Below are positions 24,271-33,109 of a DNA stretch of 64,000 bases, piece by piece. Under the pieces are notes generated by a model, which was not told the origin of the DNA, ran no database searches, and saw only the letters and a program-made list of their open reading frames with translations. How positions within the stretch are numbered: the first letter of the stretch is position 1; each line of letters opens with the position of its first letter. The position numbers and the translations under genes were made by a program. The stretch comes from Halosolutus gelatinilyticus (GTDB lineage Archaea; Halobacteriota; Halobacteria; Halobacteriales; Natrialbaceae): NCBI RefSeq assembly GCF_023028105.1, contig NZ_CP095491.1, forward strand, positions 2,108,001-2,172,000, given 5' to 3'.

Positions 24271-26577
24271 TCAGTCGACGGTCGACGGCTCGACGCCGGA
24301 CTCGGCGTCGACGGGCCGGTCGTAGCCGACGACGAACCTGGCGTGGAGCAAGACGGCGACGATCGCGACGGCGGCGAATACCTGCACTCCGACGTGGACG
24401 CTCGAGCCGAACATGGCACACAGCGCGGCGAGGACGTAGAGCCCGCGAACGGGGTACGAGAGGGGCCTCGCTCCGTCGAAGCCGACGGTGGCGACGATGA
24501 GCCCGACGGTTCCCGCGAGGACGAGCGGGAAGGCGACCAGCGTCTCCGCCGACCAGTAGATGAGGCTGTTGTTCGCCACGAACGCGTACGGAATGATGAA
24601 CCCGGGCGCCCCGAGCCGGAGCGACTGCACGCACGATCGCATGAAGCTCGCACCCGCGATCCGCGACCCGATCGCGACGGAGATCGCGACCGGCGGCGTG
24701 ATCGCCGACAGCATCGCGAAGTAGAACACGAACATGTGGGCCGTGATGTCCGGCGTCCCCAGTTCGGTGACCGGGCGCGCGACGAGGGTCGCGACGAGGA
24801 TGTACGCCGCGGGCGTCGGCATCCCGAGGCCGAACAGGATGCTGGTGGCCATCGCGAGCAACAGAACGAGCAGGAGTCCGCCGCCGATCCCGAGGACGGT
24901 CACGTCGCTCATCCCGATGACGGCGGTCGCGACCCGGGCGGTCAGCCCGGTCCCTTCGAGCAGTTTGACGATCACGCCCATCGCCGCGAGCACGCCGACG
25001 AGGGGCGCCATCTCGACGCCGCCCCGTTCGAGCCCTCGAATCGTTTGTTTGCACGTCGCGACTACGTCCGGGTGAACGTCGGTCGCCGGCGAGGCCTCGT
25101 CGAGAAGGTTCGCCCGGCCCCTGCGGTCGTCGCCAGCGTCTGAACCGGCGTTCGCGGTCGTCCCACCGGCGATTGCGTCCCAGACCTTCACGCCGGCGGC
25201 GTTCCAGACCGTTACGACGACAGCGTTCCAGATCTTTACGCCGACCGTATTCCAGAGGAACACCAGAACGACGTTCCGAACGAACATCGTCGCGACGATC
25301 GCGACGATCGTGTACAGCCCGGCGGTGAAGGGCGTGTACTGCAGGTAGACGAGCGTAACCAGCAGGACGCCCATCGGGACCGCGAAGTGGGCGCCGCCGA
25401 GTAAGAGTCGCCAGTCGAACGGCGAGAGGTCCCGCGAGGTCCAGCCGAACTTGAGGACCGTGAAGTGGACGGCCAGGCAGACGCCGAAGTAGAACAGCGC
25501 CGCCGGGATCACGCCCGCCTTGACGATCGTCACGTACGGCACGCCGATGATGTCGGCCATCAGGAACGCCGCGACACCCATCACGGGCGGCAGCATTTGG
25601 CCGCCCGCGGAGGCGACCGCCTCGATCGACGCCGCGACGTCGTCGCGGACGCCCTGATCCTTGATCATCGGGATGGTGAAGCTTCCGGTCGTCGCCGTGT
25701 TGGCCGCCGCGCTGCCGGTGATCGATCCCATGATCATGCTCGAGATGACGGCGATCTGGACGACGCCGGTCCGCAGACTCGCCCCGAGTTCTTGACCGAC
25801 CTCGCGGACGAAGTCCATCAGACCGTAGGCCTTGGCGATCCCCGCGAACATGATGAAGATCGCGACCCACGTCGACCCGATCCCCATGAGCGTGCTGTCG
25901 TAGACGCCGCTGATCCCGATCGCACCGTTTTCTGCGATCTGTTCCCAGCTCATCCCCGTGTGGCGAAATACGCCGAACAATCGGGTGCCGACCGCCGAGT
26001 GGGCGTACAGGATCGCCAGCGCGGCGACCACGGCGATCACGGTTCCGAACGCCCGGCGGGTCGCGTCGATCGCCAGCCCGATCAGGACCGCACCGACCAG
26101 GTGATCCGTCGTCGTGTAGCCGACGATGAACGCATCGTCTTCGAGACGGCCGAAGTTCGCGTAGACGTATGCGGTCGCCGCGATCGCGGCGACGGCGAGC
26201 GCGACGGCGACGACGGGATCGAGCCGGTCGAACGTCCGGCGCGCTCGATCGAGCGCGCCGGACGCGTCCGCCGATCGCTCCCGCGCGGCCGAGCCGGCGG
26301 CTGCGAACTCGTCGTCCACACCCGCGTACCGGCTTCGAGCGTACTCGAGGTAGTACAGCGCCACGCCCATCCCGAAGAAGGTGATCACGTACAACTCGTC
26401 TCGCTTCACCCACCTCGGCTCCGTAACGATCGGCTCGAGGAACGACGGCCAGCCGAAGACGAGGGAGACGGCGTAGGTGAGGGTAAAGAGCGTCAGGGAG
26501 ATCCCCAGCGCGGAGACGAGCCTCTCGAGGGCGGCGACGGGTCGGCTTCGGTCCGAACGTCGACGTGCTACTGACAT
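24271..26577 (-). CDS. TRAP transporter permease, fused DctQ-DctM type (4TM/12TM)
   Basis: This 768-residue membrane protein has a short small-permease-like N-terminal part (helices such as LVSALGISLTLFTLTYAVSL) joined to a large DctM-like permease (SSMIMGSITGSAAANTATTG, GVAAFLMADIIGVPYV, FYFAMLSAITPPVAIS). A cytoplasmic-looking variable stretch (ARERSADASGALDRARR, about residue 90-110) contains a long perfect DNA palindrome. The fused form usually pairs with TAXI-type binding proteins, and that gene (26584) lies six bases upstream. The transporter imports an organic acid with a Na+ or H+ gradient, presumably the acid activated by the synthetase at 22446. Confidence 0.88.
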   Translation of the reverse strand: MSVARRRSDRSRPVAALERLVSALGISLTLFTLTYAVSLVFGWPSFLEPIVTEPRWVKRDELYVITFFGMGVALYYLEYARSRYAGVDDEFAAAGSAARERSADASGALDRARRTFDRLDPVVAVALAVAAIAATAYVYANFGRLEDDAFIVGYTTTDHLVGAVLIGLAIDATRRAFGTVIAVVAALAILYAHSAVGTRLFGVFRHTGMSWEQIAENGAIGISGVYDSTLMGIGSTWVAIFIMFAGIAKAYGLMDFVREVGQELGASLRTGVVQIAVISSMIMGSITGSAAANTATTGSFTIPMIKDQGVRDDVAASIEAVASAGGQMLPPVMGVAAFLMADIIGVPYVTIVKAGVIPAALFYFGVCLAVHFTVLKFGWTSRDLSPFDWRLLLGGAHFAVPMGVLLVTLVYLQYTPFTAGLYTIVAIVATMFVRNVVLVFLWNTVGVKIWNAVVVTVWNAAGVKVWDAIAGGTTANAGSDAGDDRRGRANLLDEASPATDVHPDVVATCKQTIRGLERGGVEMAPLVGVLAAMGVIVKLLEGTGLTARVATAVIGMSDVTVLGIGGGLLLVLLLAMATSILFGLGMPTPAAYILVATLVARPVTELGTPDITAHMFVFYFAMLSAITPPVAISVAIGSRIAGASFMRSCVQSLRLGAPGFIIPYAFVANNSLIYWSAETLVAFPLVLAGTVGLIVATVGFDGARPLSYPVRGLYVLAALCAMFGSSVHVGVQVFAAVAIVAVLLHARFVVGYDRPVDAESGVEPSTVD
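26233..26264. repeat. 32-bp perfect palindrome inside the TRAP permease gene
   Basis: The two 16-bp halves are exactly complementary with no loop; the half starts CGTCCGGCGCGCTCGA. It encodes part of the non-conserved segment ASGALDRARRTFDRL. Confidence 0.8.
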
Positions 26578-26583
26578 CGGTTT

Positions 26584-27654
26584 CTACTCGTCGGCGCGAT
26601 CGAAGTCGTCGCTCCAGACGCCGATCTCCTCGTAGAAGTCGGCTGCGGCGGGGTGGAACGGCACGTTCTCGTACACGTTCTGCACCCAGAACGCGTCGTC
26701 CTCGAAGGTTCCCAGGATGCCGTGGTACTCGGACAGCGACGATCGCTGTTCGTACATCGCCTCGAGGAACGTGTATACGGTATCGTACTCGAGGTCGCCG
26801 CGACAGATGAAGTTGTACGAGAACGTCGGCGCGGGAACCTCTCCGGGCGTGGTCGCGTTTTCTATCTGGCCGACGTCGGTCGGCTGCGACAACAGCCGCT
26901 CGTCGTCCTCCCAGGCCTGCGCGGTCGAGTCGTCGACGTCGAGGACGCGCAGGTCGACGGAGCTGGCGATCTCCTGGAGCCAGCTCGGGGTGATCGCGAA
27001 GTTCATGAGGGTCCCGACGCCGACGTCCAGCTGATTCTCGTTCATCGCGTTCCCCTGTTCGCCGTAACCCGTACTCACGCGCTCGTAGCCGTCGGTCGCG
27101 TATCCGAGCGCCCGTTCGAGGGCGGGCGCCGTCCCGGAACCGCTCGGCGTCGGGGACACCGTGGTGCCGTCGCCGATGTCCGAGAGCGTCTCGAGGTCGG
27201 CGTCGTCGGTGATGAAGAACCACGGCAGGTCGTAGAAGTGGAACACCTGCGTCATCTCGAAGTCGAGCTGATCGAACGGCTCGACCCCCTCGCGAACCTC
27301 GTACGCGGACCAGTTCTGGATGTAGACCATCTCGGCGTCCCCGCCGTTGAGCGCGCCGAGATTCGCTTCCGTCCCCTGGCTCGTCTGCGCCTCGACGAAG
27401 AGCTCGTCGGTCCCGTCGTTCACCGCGCTCGCGAGCCCCTGATTCGCCGCGTACGCCGTCGTGCTCGCCGTCGACGTCCGCATGCGAACGGTCGTCTCGC
27501 CGCTTCCGCCGTCTCCGCTCCCGTCGTCGCTCCCTTCGCCGTTGCTGTCCCCGCCGAGACAGCCGGCCAGTGCGCTCGCGGTCCCGACGCCGGTCGCCGC
27601 GAGGATCGATCGTCGACTTCGGCACCCGTGACTGTCACCACTCGGATTTGCCAT
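26584..27654 (-). CDS. TRAP transporter solute-binding lipoprotein, TAXI family
   Basis: This 356-residue protein has a Tat lipoprotein signal: RSRR, then ILAATGVGTASALAGC, with the Cys followed by an acidic Gly/Ser linker. The mature part begins TVRMRTSTASTTAYAANQGLA, typical of TAXI binding proteins. It captures the substrate outside the cell for the fused permease downstream. ATG 27654 is placed just before the signal; the longer upstream frame is not protein-like. The usual TAXI substrates are dicarboxylates and other organic acids. Confidence 0.85.
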   Translation of the reverse strand: MANPSGDSHGCRSRRSILAATGVGTASALAGCLGGDSNGEGSDDGSGDGGSGETTVRMRTSTASTTAYAANQGLASAVNDGTDELFVEAQTSQGTEANLGALNGGDAEMVYIQNWSAYEVREGVEPFDQLDFEMTQVFHFYDLPWFFITDDADLETLSDIGDGTTVSPTPSGSGTAPALERALGYATDGYERVSTGYGEQGNAMNENQLDVGVGTLMNFAITPSWLQEIASSVDLRVLDVDDSTAQAWEDDERLLSQPTDVGQIENATTPGEVPAPTFSYNFICRGDLEYDTVYTFLEAMYEQRSSLSEYHGILGTFEDDAFWVQNVYENVPFHPAAADFYEEIGVWSDDFDRADE

Positions 27655-27923
27655 AGCTTCACACAGGTGAATGAACCACAATAACGTTAACGCTTTTTCG
27701 GGGCAGTATGCGATGGGTTGACACGATACGGGCTCAGGAGAACCGAGGCGCTCCGCCCCGCGGCCGGCCGGCTCCCGCACGCCCGGGTGCGATCGTGCGA
27801 CGCAACACGTCCTGCGAGCCAACGCGTTCGACCTCGCGGATCGCCTCGTCCCGTTCGGATCGTGACCTGTCCGCGCGCCGAGAGACCGCAATCTCTATAG
27901 CGCCATTTCCGTACTATTCTGGT

Positions 27924-29141
27924 ATGCTGGATTTCGTTCGACTCGAAGCCGATCTCGACCAGGAAGAGCGGATGATCCGGGACACGGCCCGGGAGTTCGT
28001 CGACGAACACGTCAAACCGGATATCGGCGACCACTTCGAGGCGGGGACGTTCCCGACCGACCTCATCCCGAAGATGGGCGAACTGGGATTTTACGCGCCC
28101 AACCTCGAGGGGTACGGCTCGCCGAACGTCTCGGAAACCGCCTACGGCCTCCTGATGCAGGAACTCGAGGCGGGCGACTCCGGGCTGCGATCGATGGCCT
28201 CCGTCCAGGGCGCGCTCGTCATGTACCCGATCCGCGCCTACGGCAGCGAGGCCCAAAAGGAGGAGTGGCTCCCCAAACTCGGCGAGGGCGAGGCCGTCGG
28301 CTGTTTCGGACTCACCGAACCCGAGCACGGCTCGAACCCGTCGGCGATGGAGACCCGGGCCGAACGGGACTCCGCCGAGGAAACCTCGGCTGATCCCCGA
28401 GAACCGACGAACGCTTCTCGGGACGGCGACGGCTACGTGCTCAACGGCTCGAAGACCTGGATCACGAACTCGCCGATCGCCGACGTCGCCGTCGTCTGGG
28501 CGCGCGATCGCTCGGCCGAGAACGCTCCCGTCCGCGGCTTCCTGGTCGAGACCGACCGCGACGGCGTCTCGACGAACAAGATCACCGAGAAGCTCTCGCT
28601 GCGGGCCTCGATCACGGGCGAGATCGGGCTGAACGACGTCCGCGTCCCCGAGGAGAACGTCCTCCCGGGCGTCTCGGGCATGAAGGGACCGCTGTCCTGC
28701 CTGACCCAGGCCCGCTACGGCATCGCGTGGGGCGCCGTCGGCGCCGCCCGCGACGCCTTCGAGGAGGCCCGCCAGTACGCGAAAGATCGGGAACAGTTCG
28801 GCGGCCCGATCGCGCGGTTCCAGCTCCAGCAGGACAAACTCGCCGAGATGGCGACCCAGATCACCCTCGCCCAGTTGCTCGCCTACCGTCTCGCAGCGCT
28901 CAAGGAGCGCGGCGACATGCGCCCCCAACACGTCTCGATGGCGAAACGTAACAACGTCCGGATGGCCCGCGAGCAGTCCCGCGTCGCGCGGGAGATCCTC
29001 GGCGGCAACGGCATCACGACCGATTACTCGCCGATGCGCCACCTGGCGAACATGGAGACGGTCTACACCTACGAGGGCACTCACGACATCCACACGCTGG
29101 TCCTCGGCGAAGAGCTGACCGGCATCCCCGCTTACGAGTGA
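27924..29141 (+). CDS. Glutaryl-CoA dehydrogenase-like acyl-CoA dehydrogenase
   Basis: This 405-residue FAD enzyme resembles glutaryl-CoA dehydrogenase more than straight-chain enzymes. It has RSMASVQGALVMYPI, CFGLTEPEHGSNPSAM and TYEGTHDIHTLVLGEELTG, the last holding the catalytic Glu in the GCDH context. GCDH oxidises and decarboxylates glutaryl-CoA to crotonyl-CoA, which would feed the hydratase at 17884. A CTCTATAGC box lies about 29 bases before ATG 27924. Residues about 150-166 (EETSADPREPTNASR) are an insertion that coincides with two DNA hairpins. Another possibility is a related aryl-succinyl-type dehydrogenase. Confidence 0.82.
   Translation: MLDFVRLEADLDQEERMIRDTAREFVDEHVKPDIGDHFEAGTFPTDLIPKMGELGFYAPNLEGYGSPNVSETAYGLLMQELEAGDSGLRSMASVQGALVMYPIRAYGSEAQKEEWLPKLGEGEAVGCFGLTEPEHGSNPSAMETRAERDSAEETSADPREPTNASRDGDGYVLNGSKTWITNSPIADVAVVWARDRSAENAPVRGFLVETDRDGVSTNKITEKLSLRASITGEIGLNDVRVPEENVLPGVSGMKGPLSCLTQARYGIAWGAVGAARDAFEEARQYAKDREQFGGPIARFQLQQDKLAEMATQITLAQLLAYRLAALKERGDMRPQHVSMAKRNNVRMAREQSRVAREILGGNGITTDYSPMRHLANMETVYTYEGTHDIHTLVLGEELTGIPAYE
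28374..28422. repeat. Two hairpins inserted in the glutaryl-CoA dehydrogenase-like gene
   Basis: Hairpin 1 is 28374-28390 (GCCGAGG, loop AAA). Hairpin 2 is 28396-28422 (CCCGAGAA with complement TTCTCGGG, loop 11 bases). Both fall in the segment absent from family consensus. Confidence 0.7.
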
Positions 29142-29395
29142 GGCGGCGTCCCGGCGGTCCGGATGACTCCGCTTCCCGCCGATCGACTCGCTAGCCGATC
29201 CTCGGCGGTCGATCCGCTCGCGTCAGGGTCGCGATCGCGGGAGAAACGACGTTCGTTTTGCTGCGTCGACCCGATCGACCGTATAGCGGAACGCCCGCCC
29301 GCCGATTCCCCGGATCGCCCGGTAGTATCCCGCATAATAACGCGGTCGTTTTACTATCCGGAACATTCATTGGACGAGGCGGGCAATGCAGTCCC

Positions 29396-30157
29396 ATGAC
29401 CACGGAGCGCGGTTCGGACGAAACCGGGGTGACGACGACCCGGAAGACGTTCGCGATACTGGAGACGCTCAAGGAGGAGGAGGGGCTCTCGATCGCGGAG
29501 ATCACGCGCCGGACGTCCCTGACCAAGAGTACCGTCTACCGGCACCTGGCGACGCTGACCGACATGGGGTACGTCATCGAGCGCGACGGCGAGTACTACG
29601 TCGGCCTCAGGCTGCTCGAGATCGGCGAGACGACGCGAAACCGGAACGCGGGATACACGGCCGCGATGCGGAAGGTGTTCGAACTCGGGCAAGAAACCGA
29701 CGAACGATCGCTCTTCCTCATCGAAGAGGAGTACGACGGCGTCTATCTTCACCGGTACGGGAACCTCTCGGACACCATGATCGGGAAGCGGCGCCCGCTG
29801 CACTCCTTGGCCTCCGGGAAGGTGATCCTCGCGGAGTGGGACGACGCGGAGGTCGATCGCTACATCGAGGTGAAGGGGCTCGAGAGGCACACGCAAAACA
29901 CCATCACCGACCGGGACGCGCTCTTCGAGGAACTCGAACGGGTCCGCGAACAGGGGTACGCCGTCAACGACGAGGAGTACATGGAGGGACTCTTCGGGGT
30001 GGCCGTTCCGGTCCACACGCCGGACGACGAACTCCTCGGTGCGCTCGGCCTGTTCGGGCCGACGAGCCGGTTCAGAGACGAGTACGTACACGACGCCCTC
30101 GTCGACCGACTCCGGGACAAAGCCGGCGAGATCAAAGTGACGCTCGCGTACGGGTGA
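29396..30157 (+). CDS. IclR-family transcriptional regulator (third)
   Basis: This 253-residue protein has a winged helix (ITRRTSLTKSTVYRHLATLTDMGYV, about residues 35-60) and an effector domain (LHSLASGKVILAEW and LGALGLFGPTSRF). ATG 29396 is chosen because the HTH begins about 12 residues later. The frame upstream reads poorly. It follows the GCDH-like gene by 254 bases on the same strand, so it may regulate that gene or the TRAP/acyl-CoA block. A TTACA-type palindrome lies 136 bases after its stop. Confidence 0.88.
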   Translation: MTTERGSDETGVTTTRKTFAILETLKEEEGLSIAEITRRTSLTKSTVYRHLATLTDMGYVIERDGEYYVGLRLLEIGETTRNRNAGYTAAMRKVFELGQETDERSLFLIEEEYDGVYLHRYGNLSDTMIGKRRPLHSLASGKVILAEWDDAEVDRYIEVKGLERHTQNTITDRDALFEELERVREQGYAVNDEEYMEGLFGVAVPVHTPDDELLGALGLFGPTSRFRDEYVHDALVDRLRDKAGEIKVTLAYG

Positions 30158-30292
30158 GCGGCGAATCCGCATCGCGAAACGCCTTCGTCCAGTTCCGCAT
30201 CGAACGACCGCGATCGGCGCATTCGGGCGGCCGATCGTCCGGCGAATTTCGCTCCGTGAAACGGAACGGCGACCGCCGCTCGTCCCATCCAT

Positions 30293-30312
30293 TTACACAT
30301 GTACACGTGTAA
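30293..30312. promoter_or_regulatory. TTACR-N10-TGTAA site c
   Basis: TTACACATGTACACGTGTAA is an exact motif match, with arms extendable to TTACAC/GTGTAA and centre GTAC. It lies 136 bases past the IclR stop. Confidence 0.6.
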
Positions 30313-31072
30313 TAAATCGGTTCGCTAACCGAGCACCGGTGTCCGGTTTCCGGCCCGATCGGCATCCGGCAACCGGTCCACTGACGCGGTACGCTCGGTC
30401 GCCGAACACTCCCCCGGTCTCCGCGATCGCGCGATCCGTATGCCGGTCGCCGAGGGCGCTCCGCCTCCGGAGAGACGGCGATCGAGCGGTCACCCGGCTT
30501 GCCGGCACCGACGCCGGCGAGCGACCCGGCTCCGAACGCCCCTGATATTCCACAACACCGTCGCGAAATGGTCGATAACGTGGCATGATTCGTTGTGTTC
30601 GTCGCACGCTACCGGAACGAGCGTAAAGTGACTTTCCGGGCACTCACGGAATGTCCGTACAGACGATAGCACCCGATCGGAATAGTAGCATAGCGGATCG
30701 TCACGGATATTTCTAATAATTGATATTATCGGGATTCCGATCGGGATCGGCGAGCTCGGCACCGTCGTCGATACGTCCCGTCTTCCGGGGGATGTGACGC
30801 CGAACCGAGTTTCCGGGGTAGGGCCTTCTCATAGTCGATCGACGCCCGGAGGACTGCGTCTTCGAACAGGGTGCCCGATCGGGGACGCAACCTCGCTCTC
30901 CGGAATCGATTTGACGGACCTCGTCCGAAGAGGGTGACTCCAATATGTAACGAAAGTAAGGGCTGTACTGATAACGGAGATAAATACACTCAAATCGTCG
31001 TTCGGACGGCGGATCGGACATCGAAACTCGACGGACGTTCGCGATCCGGAGGGTCAAGGATCGATCTCCTCC

Positions 31073-31089
31073 GTTCACGATGTGTGAAC
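31073..31089. promoter_or_regulatory. GTTCAC-N5-GTGAAC site 1
   Basis: Perfect 6-bp arms flank the spacer GATGT. The site lies 171 bases beyond the 3' end of the sugar ABC operon. The spacer is identical to that of the site upstream of the fourth IclR (37407). Confidence 0.55.
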
Positions 31090-31259
31090 AACACCCCAGC
31101 GATCCGAGGCGTGCTGGGTGGCCGGTCGATCGACTCCGATCACGGAGTCGCGACACTCAGTGGAATCTGATCGAACCGAGACGGAAACCTGCGGGAACGG
31201 CGATCCATCGAAACCGCGGCCTGCCGAAACGGCGGCTAGCGATTGGCGCGCCGCGGGGG

Positions 31260-32138
31260 TCAAAACCCCTTCCCGCCGGTGTTCGACATGCCCTCGACGA
31301 GCCACTGCCGCACGAGGGCGAACAGAACGACCACCGGCACCGCCGTCACGACGGCGGCCGCGGTGACCGCTCCCCAGTCGACCTGTTGCGCCGTCTGGAA
31401 GAGTTGCAGCCCAAGTGGCAGGGTTCTGGTATCCGTCGATTGGGAGAGGATCGACACGAACAGGTAGTCGTTCCACGAGCCGACGAAGGCGTAGAAGCCG
31501 GCCACGGCGATACCCGGCAGCGACAGCGGAACGAGGATCCGGTACATGATCTGCAGGTGGCCGCAGCCGTCCATCTTCGCGGCCTCGTCCAGCGCTTCGG
31601 GTATCGCGTCGAAGTACCCCTTCAGCAGCCAGACGACGAACGGCAAGACGCCGACGGCGTGAGCGAAGACGAGCCCCATCCTGGTGTCGACCAGGTTCAT
31701 CCGGAACATGACGGTGAAAAACGGGATTAACACCAGCACCAGCGGCAGCATCTGGCTCGAGATGAGCCCCAGCACGACGTAATCCCGCCCCGGATAGTCG
31801 AATCGACTCACCGAGTACGCGGCCGGAATCCCGACGCCGAGCGTCAGCAGCGTCGTGGCGATCGCGATCAGCGTCGAGTTGAGGAAGTACGAGCGGAACG
31901 TCCCGTTTCCTAGCACGCGCGCGTAGTTCTCGGCCGTCAGGTGGGCCAGCGGCAGCAGGTCGAGTTCCCTGGCGCGCAGCATCTCGTCGGTGACGATCGA
32001 CGACCTGACGAGCCAGAATATCGGGATCAGCAGGAATCCGTAGTACAGCACCAACGTCGCGTAGACGAACGCCGCGCGGCGGACGGTCATCCCATCGTCG
32101 AGGCGCGCTTCGAATCCGGTGACGAGTGTGCGTACCAT
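31260..32138 (-). CDS. Sugar ABC transporter permease (MalG-like)
   Basis: This 292-residue inner permease of the carbohydrate uptake type 1 family has about six membrane spans. The EAA loop (EALDEAAKMDGCGHLQIMYR, near residue 190) contacts the ATPase. The start ATG overlaps the stop of the partner permease (ATGA at 32135-32138 on the minus strand), so the two are translationally coupled. It is the last gene of the operon 37120 to 31260. Confidence 0.9.
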   Translation of the reverse strand: MVRTLVTGFEARLDDGMTVRRAAFVYATLVLYYGFLLIPIFWLVRSSIVTDEMLRARELDLLPLAHLTAENYARVLGNGTFRSYFLNSTLIAIATTLLTLGVGIPAAYSVSRFDYPGRDYVVLGLISSQMLPLVLVLIPFFTVMFRMNLVDTRMGLVFAHAVGVLPFVVWLLKGYFDAIPEALDEAAKMDGCGHLQIMYRILVPLSLPGIAVAGFYAFVGSWNDYLFVSILSQSTDTRTLPLGLQLFQTAQQVDWGAVTAAAVVTAVPVVVLFALVRQWLVEGMSNTGGKGF

Positions 32139-33049
32139 CAGTCGAAGTCCTCCAGTTTCACGTAGACGACGGTGAACGTCATCATGATGATCAGCATGAC
32201 CACGCCGATGCTGGCCGCGTAGCCGAGCGCGTACTGTTGGAACGCCTGCTTGTACACGTACGTCGGCAGCACTTCGGTCGTGCGCAGCGGCCCGCCGCCG
32301 GTCGAGAGCCAGACGAAGTCGAAGTTGTTGAACGTGTACAGCACGTGTAACACGATCATGATCATCGCCACGTACGAGATGTTCGGCAGGGTGATGTACC
32401 GGAACTGCTGGACCGCCGACGCGCCGTCCATCTTCGCCGCCTCATAGAGTTCGTTCGGGATCGACTGCATCGCGGCGAACAGCGCGATCGCGAAGAACGG
32501 GGCGTTCTTCCAGACGTGCATCAGGACGATCAGCGGCATAGCCCACGTCCTGTTCGAGAACCAGTAGTCCGTCGGGAGGCCGAGCTCCGCGAGGATCAGA
32601 TTCACGAGGCCGTATCCCGGCTGGACGAGCCAGTTGAAGACGATGACGATCACGATGACCGGCAGAACCCAGGTGACCATCGTGATGCTCCGGAAGACGG
32701 CGATCCCCGGTACCTGCTGCTTGAGCAGCAGCGCTAACCCGAGCCCGAGCAGGAACTGCAGGGCGACCGAGACGCCGGTCAACACCGCGGAGTTCCAGAG
32801 CGCGGTCCAGAATACCCCGTCCCGGACCAGTGCCCGATAGTTCGCCAGCAAGACGAACTCCCGAATCTCCGGCCGCAGGAACGATCGCGCCTGAAAGCTC
32901 GTCAGGATCCCGTCGAGGATCGGGTACAGGATGATGACGCCCATCAGCAACGCGGCGGGAAGCAACAGTCCCCAGCCGAGCCACGTCTCCGTCGAGAGGG
33001 AGACGAACTGTTTCCGGTACGCCGAGAGTCGATCCGTACTCGTAGCCAT
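32138..33049 (-). CDS. Sugar ABC transporter permease (MalF-like)
   Basis: This 303-residue permease has the EAA-loop sequence ELYEAAKMDGASAVQQFRYI near residue 210 and the usual six spans (LLLPAALLMGVIILYPILDG at the start). ATG 33049 is preferred over one three codons upstream. It forms a heterodimer with the permease encoded next. Confidence 0.9.
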   Translation of the reverse strand: MATSTDRLSAYRKQFVSLSTETWLGWGLLLPAALLMGVIILYPILDGILTSFQARSFLRPEIREFVLLANYRALVRDGVFWTALWNSAVLTGVSVALQFLLGLGLALLLKQQVPGIAVFRSITMVTWVLPVIVIVIVFNWLVQPGYGLVNLILAELGLPTDYWFSNRTWAMPLIVLMHVWKNAPFFAIALFAAMQSIPNELYEAAKMDGASAVQQFRYITLPNISYVAMIMIVLHVLYTFNNFDFVWLSTGGGPLRTTEVLPTYVYKQAFQQYALGYAASIGVVMLIIMMTFTVVYVKLEDFD

Positions 33050-33109
33050 GACGATCACCCGGTCGATTCCGCGTTCGTGTGCGCTGTGGCGGTGTCGCGT
33101 CTCATCTGT

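Larger units (their letters stand above)
30158..31259. other. 1.1-kb region without a supported gene
   Basis: The region lies between the 3' ends of the IclR gene and the sugar ABC operon. Open frames here are short, Arg-rich and unlike known proteins. The only structure I can support is a TTACA-type site (30293), immediately followed by an A+T-rich AATAAAT, and a GTTCAC-type site (31073). It may be the scar of lost genes or hold an untranslated transcript. Confidence 0.5.

Noticed and set aside
24149-27625. A 1158-codon minus-strand frame across the TRAP genes
   Set aside because: It is an Arg-rich shadow of the permease and binding protein, both of which have strong motifs in another frame.
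30713-31156. A 147-codon minus-strand frame in the 30-31 kb gap
   Set aside because: It has no recognisable pattern, poor codon choice and no promoter; the gap is better described as empty.
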